A program made the position numbers and the translations under genes. DNA of 64,000 bases. Origin: Pseudovirgaria hyperparasitica (taxonomy: Eukaryota; Ascomycota; Dothideomycetes; Acrospermales; Acrospermaceae). The notes under the pieces were generated by a model. That model had not been told where the DNA came from. It worked only from the letters and a program-made list of their open reading frames with translations, and searched no databases. Shown here in pieces: positions 15,165 through 27,578 of the stretch. Numbering within the stretch: the first letter of the stretch is position 1; the number at the start of each line of letters is the position of its first letter. The stretch is taken from NCBI RefSeq assembly GCF_010093815.1, contig NW_022985549.1, forward strand, positions 2,872,804 through 2,936,803, in the 5' to 3' direction.

Positions 15165-16456
15165 TGAGAACAAAGATTCTGGGCCATTCAAAGCCCTCCA
15201 CTCTTGGGTCTTGCGATCTTTGCATCATAGCACCACTGTTAGGGACTTGTTTCCGATACCAATACAATTTGAGGGTCCACATTCGGAACCATCGCCGGCA
15301 TTTTTGAGTTTGTAAACAAGCTTGAGCTTAGTAACATACTGGATTTAGTATACAGTAGAGGGAGGTGACCAAGGCTCCTTACTGCTATTGCTATAGTCAT
15401 CAACGTTGGCTCAACGCTCAACACTCGGCACGGCCCGAGTAAGCATGAAAGATAAAGAAAGGCAATGTATGTACATGGCCTTTGTTGGCGGCAATGCTAC
15501 GCAAGTATTCGTGGACAACGAACTATGACACGTGAAAGGCCAAAGCTTTTGAGATATTCCCCAATGCTGCCTAATACCGAGAAAGGGCGTACCCTGAAGT
15601 TGTGAACTTGCTCCCCGCTTCCACAAACTAGAATGAAAGAGACCGCACGCGCGGGCACAGTAGAATATCGCGAAAGGTCTTGCTATCTGCTCAGCGCAGG
15701 TGCATTTGATAAGTGGGCATTTTAACGGTGCCGTATAATCCAAGCCAGGAGGATTGTTAAACTCCTGCATGCAGGCCGGCAAGGTGTGACGAGGGACCGG
15801 GAAATTGCGCTTGGGAGCACGCCGTCAACGCGCAAGCTACAGATCTTAGACCTGGGAGCCGTTCCACCTCCCTGGCTTTGGACTTGGCCGCGCCTTATTC
15901 TCTCGCCCTGCCTCTATCAGCCACGATTCTTTCGCCCAGCATCCCCAGCATCTCTCGTCGTGATCATCCTGCGCGATTCCGGCTCTATTATTCTTTACAT
16001 CTTTGTCTTTATCCAGCTCTTTCGTTCTGTTCGCTGTAGTGCGTACCCATCGCCCCGCAATTACCACCTCTTCTCCAAGGTATAGAGAACAGATCCAACC
16101 ACCCTTCTCGAGTTTGGGGATCGACCAAATCACGTAGCACGCGCTCTGAGTGCTCATTGCCGGTACGATATCCGCTGACATGATTCACACCGCGCTTCAT
16201 TGTTGAGAGTTCAGGGTCTAATTCTATGTGGCTAGCAGTTTCTCCTTCGCTTCTGCCGTTCGTTTGGATACCCTACGTCTCAACACAAACTTCCACCATT
16301 GCCTAGCAACTCTGATAATCCCACTCAACTCCTTGTGATACGACCATAGTCCATTCCTGAGCGCGTGCCTCAAATCCGCTTCCTCTGTCTCCGACGAACT
16401 ACTCCTCTTGAAAATACCCTCGAGTTCTTCATTCACAACCGCTCATAAAGGCCATA
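15165..16456. other. Interval between MET2 and CDC42
   Basis: About 1.3 kb with no supportable coding region. The part near 15880-16080 is pyrimidine-rich on the plus strand, as is common in promoters and 5' leaders of fungal genes, and probably belongs to CDC42. Confidence 0.4.
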
Positions 16457-17271
<815 letters not shown>

Positions 17272-17978
17272 GTGGTTTGGTGGATGTTTAGAATCTTGGC
17301 TTTCGCTCGACGTAGCGTTCATTTCGAGCCTTTATATGCATTTCGTTGAGCTTTTCCAGGTTGGCGTGAACTCTCAGGGGGGCACGATTACCATAAGGCG
17401 CTTGTGGGTAGCGAATTTCTCTATATCGTATTTTGACTCACGGGTATTGATCGTTCCAACCCAACCAGCTATATCCATTCAGACTGTGTCTACTCAGAAG
17501 TCTACTAAACATTATAGCATAAGGGTATATCTATTGAAATGTGGTACGTGACCGATGGCTTTGCTCCACGGCTGTGCGGCAGTTCTGCCCAAAGCAGGTA
17601 GTGGGTCTTTGAGATTTCAACACAGGTCACATTGTTTAACAATGTAATTCATACAAGCTTGATTCACGTCTTTTCTAGTTACCCAGCAACATATTCTGTT
17701 TGTTTATCTGCAATCGCGTCTTCTTCCGTCAATCTCGAGGTCACGTCAATTTTCAGAGCAACCAATCTTTCCTCCATGCTCGCCCTTGGGTTTCTTTACA
17801 CGAACATCTCATACTTGTCGAGATTCGCGTCCACAAATCCCTAAAACCCTTTCAAATCTCATTCTGGTAGTCAAAGCCGTTTACATGCCGCATCTTCTCG
17901 CCTCGTCCGGTCTCAGCTCTATAAATCGATTCTGATCCAAGGCGCCCGTGCTTTCGACGCGGATTCATATCTATTGTC
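17272..17978. other. Interval between CDC42 and the next gene
   Basis: About 700 bp containing the CDC42 3' region and the 5' region of the gene starting at 17979. No coding or RNA features are supported. Confidence 0.4.
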
Positions 17979-20900
17979 ATGTACACGCCTCATGATGACG
18001 CTGAAGCCGGCCATGCATCACCTAACGATGAAGGAGACCAATCCGCAATATACCTTCCAGTCATTGAAACCGTTCGACCAGGACAGAATGCATTCGCAAT
18101 TGAGAAGCGGCACGCCGATGAGCATAGGATGCGCGGTAACGCATTCTTTCAAGAACGTATGTCAGCGTCTCGAGAACAGTTAGATGACATGTGTAATGAC
18201 ACGTCCACGAACGACCCCCCTTCGCACCAACACCGCCGAGACACCAGCGAAACTACCTTCAGCCAACTTATCAATGCTGCTAAAGCTGAAGTCGAAGCTT
18301 TGCCGCCTGTGAAAGCCTCAATGGAAGGAAGTCCAGAGCGCACTACGACTAAAGAACGAAGACGCCCAAAGCCGTTGGAGCTCGAAGTCAACAAGTATGG
18401 CGTCAATCCCACGGTGCGAGCCTCAATTGAAGCGAAGAATGAAAAGAAGTTGTTCCAGATGATGGGAGAGCCTACAACCCCGACGTTACTGCAGAACAAT
18501 GATCGATATCTTGTGACTATTGCCAGGCATGATCGTACTAGAGAGAAGCCAACAGTGAAGAAAGACAAGAGCAGGGATAAACCGAAAGATGGTGAGCGTA
18601 GCCCAACAGGCAAGAAGCGGTTCTTGGGCATGAATATCAGTGTTCCAAACTTCCGTACTGAAAGAGGTCCGTCCAGTCCGCAACCGGACATGCCCCAGAT
18701 ACCTCAAATGCCTCCCAAGCACATGCCACATATGCCCCCAAAGGCAGCCGCGCTTCTGGGAAATTCCTGCTCGCCGGGAAAGCGATCGACTTTGCCCCAG
18801 CATCTCAAGAGCACCAGATCGCAGTCCAACGTATCGATCCCAATTCGTCCCACACACATCTCGGACCCTTTCCGTGATTCGTTGAATGGCCAGGATTCTC
18901 AACGATCACGCACTAGATTAGATGTCAGCGAAGGCATCCCACCAACTATAGGTAAACAGAACCCGCATGTCCATGGATGGATCACTACCCCTGACATGCC
19001 CATAGCTCGCGGACTCAAATACATCAATGAGACACTACCGCCAACTCCTCCAGCGAAGGACACACCGATGCTAAAGAAGCCACAACCAGCCGCAGTAGAA
19101 AACTGCCCTCCAAACGCATCAGTCCAAGAAGAACTCAATGGAGGTGATGAAGTAGGCCAAGAGCCCAAACATGACCCAAACGACCGGGAGTCTGTCTTGG
19201 TGGGCAAAGGGCAGGTGAGCTCGGGTCAGCCCCAGTTCAATATCTATTCGAGTAGTGACTACAATGCTATGATGGCCAAGATGTCGCAAATCTACTCTGC
19301 GCCGACCTACAGCGGCTTCGGACAGCTATCCACTGATAAAACATCACCGGAACCAGTCTTCTTGCAAGGACGATGGAGCGAAGGACAGGCAGGCGCGCAC
19401 CAGCAAAAGTTCTTAGAGTACCATCATACGGAAGTCGGTGGAGAATCATCATCTCCGAAGTTGCCGCCAACGTTCTATACACCTTCACTTTATTCCTTGG
19501 CCTTTCCTACCCCGAAAGTTCGCCCGTCTCAAAATGTAAGCATTGCTCTTTCCTCGATATGTTTCACAGTCTCGAACAGTGAACACCGCCTGTGTTGAAA
19601 TCCATTGTTCTGTCTTGCCACCTATTCACCTCCCACTCTTGGTTCTACGCTGACTCTCGACTTCACTTAGGCTGACAGTAAGATCTTCTTCGTCAAGCCG
19701 CCGACAGGTTCTACCTCTCTTGCACCACCGCCCGATCTTTCCTTGACCACCAAACCTAGCGGAGAAACTATCGACGTCTGCTTCCAAGGGTATAGAAACG
19801 AAGTTACTCCTGTAGACGACCAGTCGAGCTTTTGGGAAAAGGCAATCTCTGGACTACATATTTCCGATACCCCAAAGGACAATTCCAAAAGCGACCTACC
19901 AGCCACTGGCGGCCCTTCACAACACACTACTTCCAGTGGTGTTGGAAGTATTCTTAAGATGCGCGAAGAGGACAAGGTAGACAAGAACGCCTCCAAGGGC
20001 ATCCACCACACACCGCAGCAGAATGGTGGCAAAGCTCTCAATTCATCTGAGTCCGGCTTGACACCATTCCTCAGTCAACACCAGATCGATAGTCCAATGA
20101 TGAGGCGCTATAATGCCGAAGGGGTGCCACACACAAGCAGTGCTGCACCTTCGCCTTTGCAGACCCACCCTGCCTCGGCCCACCCTACGTTCCTCAGCCC
20201 AATTACCAACGGGATGCTTGCCGATGGTAGCAATATTGTTACTCACTTCGGAGTGACCAACCATCACATGGACGCAATCGCCGATACGACGTATCGTGTC
20301 ATGGATGCTCACAAGAACGAAGAGATTCAGACAATGAACGAGAATCATGAAGCAACAATGCAAGCGTTAAATAAGCAGTTTGGAACACTCCTCGGGCAAG
20401 TTAAGTCGTTGGAGAACTCCAATGGTCGGCTCGTTGGAGATGTTGCGAATGCAACTGTGACAATTAGTAAACTCATGGACACGGTGCAGAAGGATCTCAT
20501 TCGCCCACTTAATCAGGTTCTGAAGTCGAATGCGAGTCTTGAGTCGGATGTCTCCAGGCTGAACAAGTCTTTCTCAGACGTGGAGTCTAAAGTTGATAAG
20601 AGTCTCAAATTGCAGCAGCAGTTGATGCAACAAATGCAGCTACAGCAGCAATTGCCGCATAATGATCAGCACCAGCAGCATCAACAGCACCAACAGCACG
20701 ATACGCTCACGCCCAATTCAGCAGCCCCAAATGGCGAGAGCAGTATACATGCATCCTCCCATTACTCAGCATATGGAGCATCGAACGGCAACGCATCGGG
20801 TATGAACCAGTCAGCCATGTCGTTCCCAGAATGGGGTGGCTACCCATTTAGCATGCCTCTCGCAAACGTCCGCAACATGAAGAACGAAGATCCAGAGAAG

Positions 20901-21032
20901 TTCAAAAACTATGCGGCGGAGACTGGCAGAATGTACGGTGGCCAACCAGACATGAGACAGCACCCTGGATTGTACGTCTATCCACAGTACGGAGGGGGCT
21001 ACGGACAATCAGGTGGCAATAGCATGAAGTAG
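17979..21032 (+). CDS. Large disordered fungal protein with C-terminal coiled coil, unknown function
   Basis: Two exons (17979-19535 and 19671-21032), joined across a 135 bp intron with GTAAGC donor and TTAG acceptor, give 972 residues. I do not recognise the family. Residues 1-700 are low in hydrophobic residues and rich in Pro, Ser, Lys and charged residues, with a Pro/Met stretch (PQIPQMPPKHMPHMPPKAA) near residue 240. Residues about 730-850 form a long heptad-like coiled coil (NENHEATMQALNKQFGTLL onwards). This is followed by a Gln/His run (HQQHQQHQQHD) and a Gly/Tyr-rich tail (YPQYGGGYGQSGG). The layout suggests a scaffold or condensate-forming protein, which is an inference only. The unbroken 1.5 kb and 1.3 kb frames make it a secure gene. 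Confidence 0.85.
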
Positions 21033-21999
21033 GCATGTCTTGCACGGTTTCAATGGCGATGGCAGAATCATTTAGGAAGGGTTGGCATGCAGCGCTTGAG
21101 AGTCAATTGGTTGGACAGCAACTCATACGTGATTCGGCTTATAAGCAAAACTCGTCTGCAAACGGCGTTGGTACAGTTCATTTACCTTTCTTCTCTTCAT
21201 GTACCTATAATACTTGCCTGTCCTTTTCGCTGGCTGATTGTCACACCTATCACGACGGGTCGCATCCGCATCTGCGAGAATTGCGAAAAGGCAATTTCAT
21301 GTCTTGCTTGGTGTCTTAGAAGCGAGCGTTGCAATCTGTCGTTGGCATGAGGTATATATTAAACACTGATATTCCTCGTGCACGGATCACTTCGGCTGTC
21401 TGAGTTCTAGCTACTGATTAGGACCGTTTGTACACGCTCTCAATCATGTGCTGGGCCGTGTAGAAACAGTCATCACGTAGCAGGTTATCAAATAGGAGTG
21501 CAGTAGTGGAGTCCAAATGCTCGTGCCCCCCTCGCCCGTGGGGCGCGGGAAGAAATTGTAATTACTTACTGAGTGGCAGCCAAGAAGCTCGACCATTCTG
21601 GCAAACCTTCAGTTACAGCTAGTGCTGCTCGTGGTGATGTATTCGTGTTTGTGATTGCCGAATTGCCATCCAGGTGGGAGGAAGGCCAGCCAGAGCGACT
21701 CAGAGGTCAGCGAGTGGTGGGCTGTGGGTGGGTGAGTGAGTGAGTAAGTGAGTTAAGTGCACTCTGAGTCCGAGATAGCGGCGGGTGAACAAGCACCAGC
21801 ATCCCCCTGCGACGGACAGAACAGTCAGACGTCGAACGCTGTTGGGCATGCCTTTCCGCAGCACTCTGATTCGCTGAAAGACACTCCTGCTGCTGCATTA
21901 CGGCCCTCGACGTCCACATCCACATCCACGATCCTGTCACTCTGACCTCTTCTCTTTTGCTCTCGCTGGGCTTCTCTTCTTTCTCATCCTTCGCTCACC
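21033..21999. other. Interval with short GTGA-type simple repeat
   Basis: The 3' region of the preceding gene and the 5' region of the kinase at 22000. Near 21720-21755 there is a short GTGA/GGGT simple repeat, and a CCACAT-type tandem near 21910-21930 lies in the probable leader. No gene is seen. Confidence 0.45.
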
Positions 22000-24106
22000 A
22001 TGAGCGAGGGCGAGCCCAACAGCCCGCACGACTACTTCAGTTTGCGCATCCCGCATCAACCCACAGAGGCCGCACTGGGTACGACGACTGCAACATCCAC
22101 TTCCACATCATCGACGCGACCTCGAGCCACGCATGAGGACCCATTCACTCCGACCACCCGTCACGAGCTGGACTTTAGCAGTCCATCGCCAATTGCCTAC
22201 GATACTCTCCCCGTCATCAGCCACTCGTCACACTCACGATCCCCCTCTGCTACAGGTCTACACCTCCAGACCGACCTGACCAGCCCCGCCGCCATCACTC
22301 CTCCAATCCCAAGTCCCTCTCTAGCGCACCACTCTTTCGACAACCACTACTCTACAAGTCTGGATCCCACAAGCGCTGGGAGTTGGAGTGGCATTCGCCG
22401 CGCCCTCTCCAACGCTTCAATGGCAAGTTCGCTGTCGCCTGGATCCGCATACTCGTCGCCGGCCTTGAATGCCTTGCTTGACATCACTCCTCTTCCCTCG
22501 CCGCTGATGTTGGGCGAATCTCCTGAGAAATATAAACGCGCTCGTCCTGAATCACAAGGGTCTCTCGCCTCCGCTAGCGATTTTCTGTCCACGAATTCGA
22601 TCGGGCGGTCCGCCAGCAAGAAGAAGTACCATGGTCTTATGCCTGCCGCCGTCGAAGCTGCCAGTGTACAGGCTGGTCGCCAAAGAGACGCAAGTCTGGG
22701 CCATACGAGAAATCGCAGCTTGAGCGAATACGTCCCTCCTCAGCTGACAAACAATATGCGGCCTCGAAACGTCACGCTGTCTGGCCATAAGCCGGAGGAT
22801 ACAGAAACTCCGGAGAAGCCACAAATGCACCGCGAGGAATATCTTGCCCACCAAAGAGGTCTGGCACCAACTTCACCCAAAAAAGTCTCCGCCGCAGACC
22901 TTCCCACCCCGCCGCCTAGCAATCGAAGTACAACTGAGAGCGAAGAGGAGGAAGCCAAGGACGATGGACCGTTGATTGAATATCTGTCGATCCGGCATGG
23001 TCCGTCAAGACGTGTCAAGCTCTACAGACCAGTTCGCCCTCTCGGCCAAGGTACATTCAGCAAAGTAATACTTGCCACGTCCGAAAAGCAGGCTGCGAAG
23101 GGCCCTCTCGACGAGGCGACTCTTGATCCCAAACAGCTCGTAGCCATAAAGATCGCACAGAATGGGCCTGCTGGAGGCGCAGATGAGGAGCGCATTGGGC
23201 TCAGTCTTAAGCGTGAAATTGAAATGCTGCAGAGCATATCCCACCCGGCACTCATTCACCTCAAAGCATACGATCGGAACGAGTCGCAGACGCTACTAGT
23301 CCTGACATATTGTCCTGGTGGCGACCTTTTCGATCTTGCCAGCTCGAACCGCGACATTCTCTCCCCTGCGCTCGTCCAGCGCATTTTCGCCGAGCTCGTT
23401 TCCGCAGTGTACTACTTACATACAGAGCTCATCGTGCACCGCGATATCAAGCTTGAAAGTAAGTCTTCCCTCTCTTCATTACAGCAGTTCTCTAACACGC
23501 TAATTAGACGTCCTCTGCAACATCACTGCTCCGGAACTCTCCTCTCTTCCCTCTCCAAGGACACATCCCACGCCCCTTATCACCCTCACTGATCTTGGTC
23601 TCTCCCGACGCATCCCTCTTCCGCCCGCCTCGCCACTTCTAGAAACCCGGTGTGGCTCTGAAGACTACGCTGCGCCCGAGATCCTGCTCGGCCAGCCTTA
23701 CGACGGCCGCCAGACAGACGCATGGGCGCTCGGCGTTCTTCTATACTCCCTCATCGAAGGTCGGCTACCTTTTGATCCGCCTCCCGGCAAACAGGGGAGA
23801 AGCAGAGGACGCACTGCGCATCGCGTCGCCCGATGCGAATGGGGCTGGTGGCGTTTCGGAGACGAGGACGGGGAGTGGGACGATACGAATACGGCTGGCA
23901 TTGAATGGCTTGAGGCGAGGAGAGTTGTAGAGGGCCTGTTGAAGAAAGTGTCGAGAGGGCGATTAGGGCTAGATGCCGTCAAGGAGATGCAGTGGGTGAA
24001 AGACGGTATCCAGGTCGATGGTGGAATGAGGAGGAGAGAGGAAGACTTACTAAGTATCGATGACACCGTGGATATGGTTGCAAGAGGGGATGGTGGGAGA
24101 CGGTAG
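22000..24106 (+). CDS. Fungal Ser/Thr protein kinase with long disordered N-terminus
   Basis: Exons 22000-23458 and 23508-24106 (intron 49 bp) give 685 residues; the start has a good context (CACCATGA). Residues 1-330 are Ser/Pro/Thr-rich and probably a phosphorylated regulatory region. The kinase domain runs from about 345 to 630. It has the glycine loop LGQGTFSKV, VAIK lysine near 381, the catalytic loop HRDIKLEN near 480, DLG in place of DFG (TDLGLSR near 515), the activation-segment end YAAPEI and DAWALGVLLYSL. DLG is a common, active variant. The lobe after LPFDPP departs from typical CAMK kinases, with a Trp-rich segment (CEWGWWRF). It may belong with yeast Prr1/Npr-like kinases, but I am not sure enough for a symbol. 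Confidence 0.88.
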
Positions 24107-25006
24107 TCGCTAGTGAGGAAAGGAACTGGAAAGCAAAGGGCCTGATGAGCGACGTGAACGGATTGGTGGGGAGGCATTGGTATAATTATTCATATTGGGG
24201 TGTGCATTGCAGCAGCATGATTCATGCGCATGGTATAAAAGCGGAGTTTATATGCGATGCGATGCGATGCAAATCATGGATTGGGTGAAGCATTTGGGGG
24301 GCACTATATATTATCATCTGGGAAACATGGGGATGGGATTCTGGCGAAGGTTGAACGGGACGGCCCGCCTGTGGACTGGGGCCTGCTGTAGGTAGGTGGG
24401 CTGGGCGGCTTGGGCGGCTTTTGGGGAACTGCATGGATACAAATACGGGCGAACCCGCCAGGATCTCGCCAGAACGCGGAAGTTTAAATTTCCCGCCTTC
24501 AATCTACCTCATAGGTCTGGTATGGTCTGGTCTGGCTTGGTATGTTCTGTCTGTGCGATTGCAGACACGAGAGACTTGTGTGTAACAGGCACGCGCTATT
24601 GTCAGTACTATTCTGGTCGTGTTTTGGATGTATGTTACCGGATTTGTTATTACTACTATTACTATGATTATCATCATGAATACTTACAACACTTTCGTGT
24701 CATAAGTTTTGAATTGAGAAATATATCACGTATCTACCCATGTTACTCGTGCTCTTTGGAGTTTAAATCTGTAGACGTCGTAGGGATGATTGGATGTGGT
24801 CGTGAATGGTTGATTGAGTTGTGATTGAGACTGTTGGCTTTGTAGCTAATATATTTTGTCACTGACGCGGTCTTCTTGCTCATGACTTCTCCCTTTCCTG
24901 ATAGCATGTGCAGTTCTATCGGCAATGTCCGATCGTTATGCAGATGGAAGCAAGCGCATGCATAGCGCTGATCCACCGACTTCCCATCTCCCGCAAGTTT
25001 GATACT
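24107..25006. other. Convergent interval with low-complexity patches
   Basis: Shared 3' region of the kinase (+) and the coiled-coil gene (-). It has short simple repeats: three GCGAT units near 24253-24270, GGTCTGG-like repeats near 24512-24545 and an ATT/ACT-rich stretch near 24650-24690. No gene or RNA is seen. Confidence 0.45.
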
Positions 25007-25879
25007 TTATCTCAACTGCCCCAGAGGCACCCCGAAATTCGTGCTCCTCTTCGCCTTTAGCTTGACGCCCTCCATCATCTCCATCACCGGCACCCGCTCG
25101 CCCAACGGACTGAGCTCGTCATCTTCCGGCTCTTGAAACTCATCCCGATCCACATTCTCTCGCTCGTTGCTTCCCCTGCGTAGCGCGGCTATCTCGAGTC
25201 CAAAATCGTTCGCGGGACCATTGTGCTGCGAGTGCATCTCATTCTCCTCTTCAGTCTTGACACGCACCAGTCTCTCCGTCACCAGGCCTAGGAAGTCAGG
25301 GTCTGAGGCAGTGAGCGGGCCCTCGATATGCGGGTCACCGTCGACATGCGGAAGAGGGCCAGGGTCGGACTCATGTGTGATCTCGGCGAGACGGTGCGAG
25401 GCGTCGTACGAAGTAGAACGTTCGGCAAGAGGCTGCTTTGGCGCCGCGAGAGGCGTGGCAAAGGCAGATGCGGAGGGCGACAGGCCAACGGGCGCGATGG
25501 GTGTGTGACCAGCGTACAGACGGTTCTTGAGCGGCGGAGGGGAGAGATTTGTCGTGGGTGGGGGAGAGCGCGGTGAATCCGTGATGATGAACGGCCCAGA
25601 GGTCATACGACGGAGAGGAAGGGGGCGGTCGTAAGGGGCACCGTCGGTGTACTGAGTGCTGGCGAGCTGCTCTGGGGTGTTGAGAGAGGTGCTTTTCATG
25701 GCAGATTTGAGAAAGTCACGCTCGTGCAGGAACTTGTCGAGCTTCTTTTGCTCATTGAGGAGCTGTAGCTTCAGCGAGTCGAGTTTGGTGCGCGTGTCTT
25801 TAATTTTCGAGTCCAGTTGAGCCAGAGCTTCTTCTGACGTAGGAGCTTCCTTTGGAAGACCATTCTGGATGGACGACAT
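25007..25879 (-). CDS. Small coiled-coil protein of unknown function
   Basis: An intronless frame of 290 residues runs from ATG 25879 to the stop at 25007. In-frame ATGs upstream (25939 and 25894) would add a few unlikely residues, and MSSIQNGLPKEAP is the more natural start. Residues 10-55 form a strong coiled coil (AQLDSKIKDTRTKLDSLKLQ then LLNEQKKLDKFLHERDFL). The middle is Pro/Ser-rich with several SP/TP sites (TDSPRSPPP, NLSPPPLKNR), and the end is acidic with a short basic tail. There is no membrane span or known domain. It may be a regulatory or structural protein; I do not recognise a family. Confidence 0.65.
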   Translation of the reverse strand: MSSIQNGLPKEAPTSEEALAQLDSKIKDTRTKLDSLKLQLLNEQKKLDKFLHERDFLKSAMKSTSLNTPEQLASTQYTDGAPYDRPLPLRRMTSGPFIITDSPRSPPPTTNLSPPPLKNRLYAGHTPIAPVGLSPSASAFATPLAAPKQPLAERSTSYDASHRLAEITHESDPGPLPHVDGDPHIEGPLTASDPDFLGLVTERLVRVKTEEENEMHSQHNGPANDFGLEIAALRRGSNERENVDRDEFQEPEDDELSPLGERVPVMEMMEGVKLKAKRSTNFGVPLGQLR

Positions 25880-26468
25880 GGTTGCGTGATGCATGGAGAT
25901 GATGAGACAGTTGGTTTTCCAATGGAATAGTTGTTGCAATCTTCAAGTCCCAGATAGACACTTGCGAGAAAATGTTGATGTGGATAGAAGAAGCTGAAGC
26001 TGCAAGGAACGAAGGACGCAATGCGCGAAAACAAACACGTCGCTAAGTAACTGTACTGAGCTGTACAGTGACGTTTACCTCGATTTAAGGAGCAGGAGGG
26101 CGGAAGCACAGATCGCCGAGACGCGGGCCCAGACGGGGAAAAAGCCGGGGCACGCGATTCAGGAACCGGCTGCGTCGGTTCCTGCAGCGGCACCCCGAAC
26201 CGCCCAGTTGACGTAACGCTAGGAATTCACTCCGACACTCGTCCACACTGGGATATCCCTGTTGGTGAGAAGACTTCCGTGATTATTGTGGGACTGGTAG
26301 CTTGTTTACATTTGGTAGAGGTACATCTAAGCAAACTTCTTTCCCACGCTTCAACGAACCAATCTATCTCGCGCGCTGGGCGCGCTCTACGGGGTCCCAA
26401 TACCGAAGCTGGCATGAATGAGTACACCATCTCCACTCTGTACTCAGAAGGGGAATCTTGATATCAAG
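25880..26468. other. Bidirectional 5' region
   Basis: This separates the divergent coiled-coil gene (-) and alpha/beta hydrolase gene (+). No coding or RNA features are supported. Confidence 0.4.
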
Positions 26469-27578
26469 ATGTCTCACGAGAGCTCAATCGTCTCCTCAAT
26501 CCTCACATCCACAGTCTCCGGCGTTGTCTCAGGTCTGTCGCCCGCAGCCAACCTCCAACATGGCTTCCTCCGCCTCCCTGGAAAGGAGTCAGCCAAGCTA
26601 GCATACACATTTTGTAAAAGTCCAAGCAACGACCCCGTAGCAACTCTTATCGTATTCGTCAACGGTCTTATGCTCCCTCGCTCACCATGGGAAGCTGTGA
26701 TGCATCATTTTTATGGCGAATGCTTAGACGCAGCCGTCCCATGCCCCCCAATGCTATCATATGACCGCTATGGCCAAGGAGATTCGGAGCAAGATCCTAA
26801 GGATGCTACATCTGAGAAAGAGGAAGGATATGGACATGATGTAATGGATGCAGTAGACGATCTCCACGGTATTCTGCTACACCTCGGCACGGACAAGTTC
26901 GGCCATATCAAGCTGGGCACATCGAAGCTGATACTGGTATGCAACTCGATCGGCTGTGCCATAGCTCGACTATTCGCCCAAAGGTATCCAAGCACTGTCT
27001 GTGGTCTACTGTTCTTGGACTCGATCATCGCAAACTCGGATCTTGTGTCGTTCATACCAGATCCGGACGCACCGAACTTCAAAAAGGGGGAACTGCCGGA
27101 CGGAGTCACCCTTGAGATGCTGCGTGAGACGCGAAAGAAGTTTATGAAGATCTTCCACCCCAGTGTGAAGAATGCAGAGGGTCTGGATCGCAGAAGTCTG
27201 CCCAGTCTACTACCTAGTGCGCATGGCCCGAAACTCGTGGGTTTGAAAGGAAATAGGCCGTTCTTAACGGTCGTAGGTCATGACCCTGAGAAATTCGCGG
27301 AGGATGGAGAGACTGTAAGTTCGGCGTAGTCATGTGTGTCTGTCTTGGCTGACTTGTCACAGGGTTCTTTGGAAATACCCAGAGCAATCACGACGAATTA
27401 CCACAATCCTTTCTGGGCGAAGTATAACCAGGACCTCGTACATATCACAGACTCTGCGGCTGCCAAGGGGCCGATCACTGCGGAGCTATGTGGTCATTTC
27501 ATCCAGCGAGATGACCCAGTACAGGTTGCAAGGCTACTTTTTAGATTGGTGTCGTCTGTTCGAGAGCATGGCTGGTGA
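26469..27578 (+). CDS. Alpha/beta hydrolase-fold protein
   Basis: Exons 26469-27314 and 27363-27578 (48 bp intron, GTAAGT...ACAG) give 353 residues. The fold is indicated by an oxyanion segment (FVNGLMLPRSPWE), the strand-turn SYDRYGQGDSE, a nucleophile elbow CNSIGC (where GxSxG has Cys for the first Gly), a candidate acid in VVGHDPE and a candidate histidine in CGHFIQRDDP near the end. There is no signal peptide, so it is probably intracellular. Substrate cannot be read from sequence; related fungal proteins are annotated only as hydrolases or lipases. An upstream in-frame ATG at 26418 would add 17 residues; 26469 is preferred for its better start context. It is the first gene of a stretch richer in accessory genes. 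Confidence 0.8.

Noticed and set aside
22347-22854. Minus-strand frames opposite the kinase N-terminus
   Set aside because: Fully contained in a long intact plus-strand coding exon and without any family signal.
24250-24272. GCGAT repeat considered as part of a spaced repeat array
   Set aside because: Only three or four units, no spacers; an ordinary short simple repeat.
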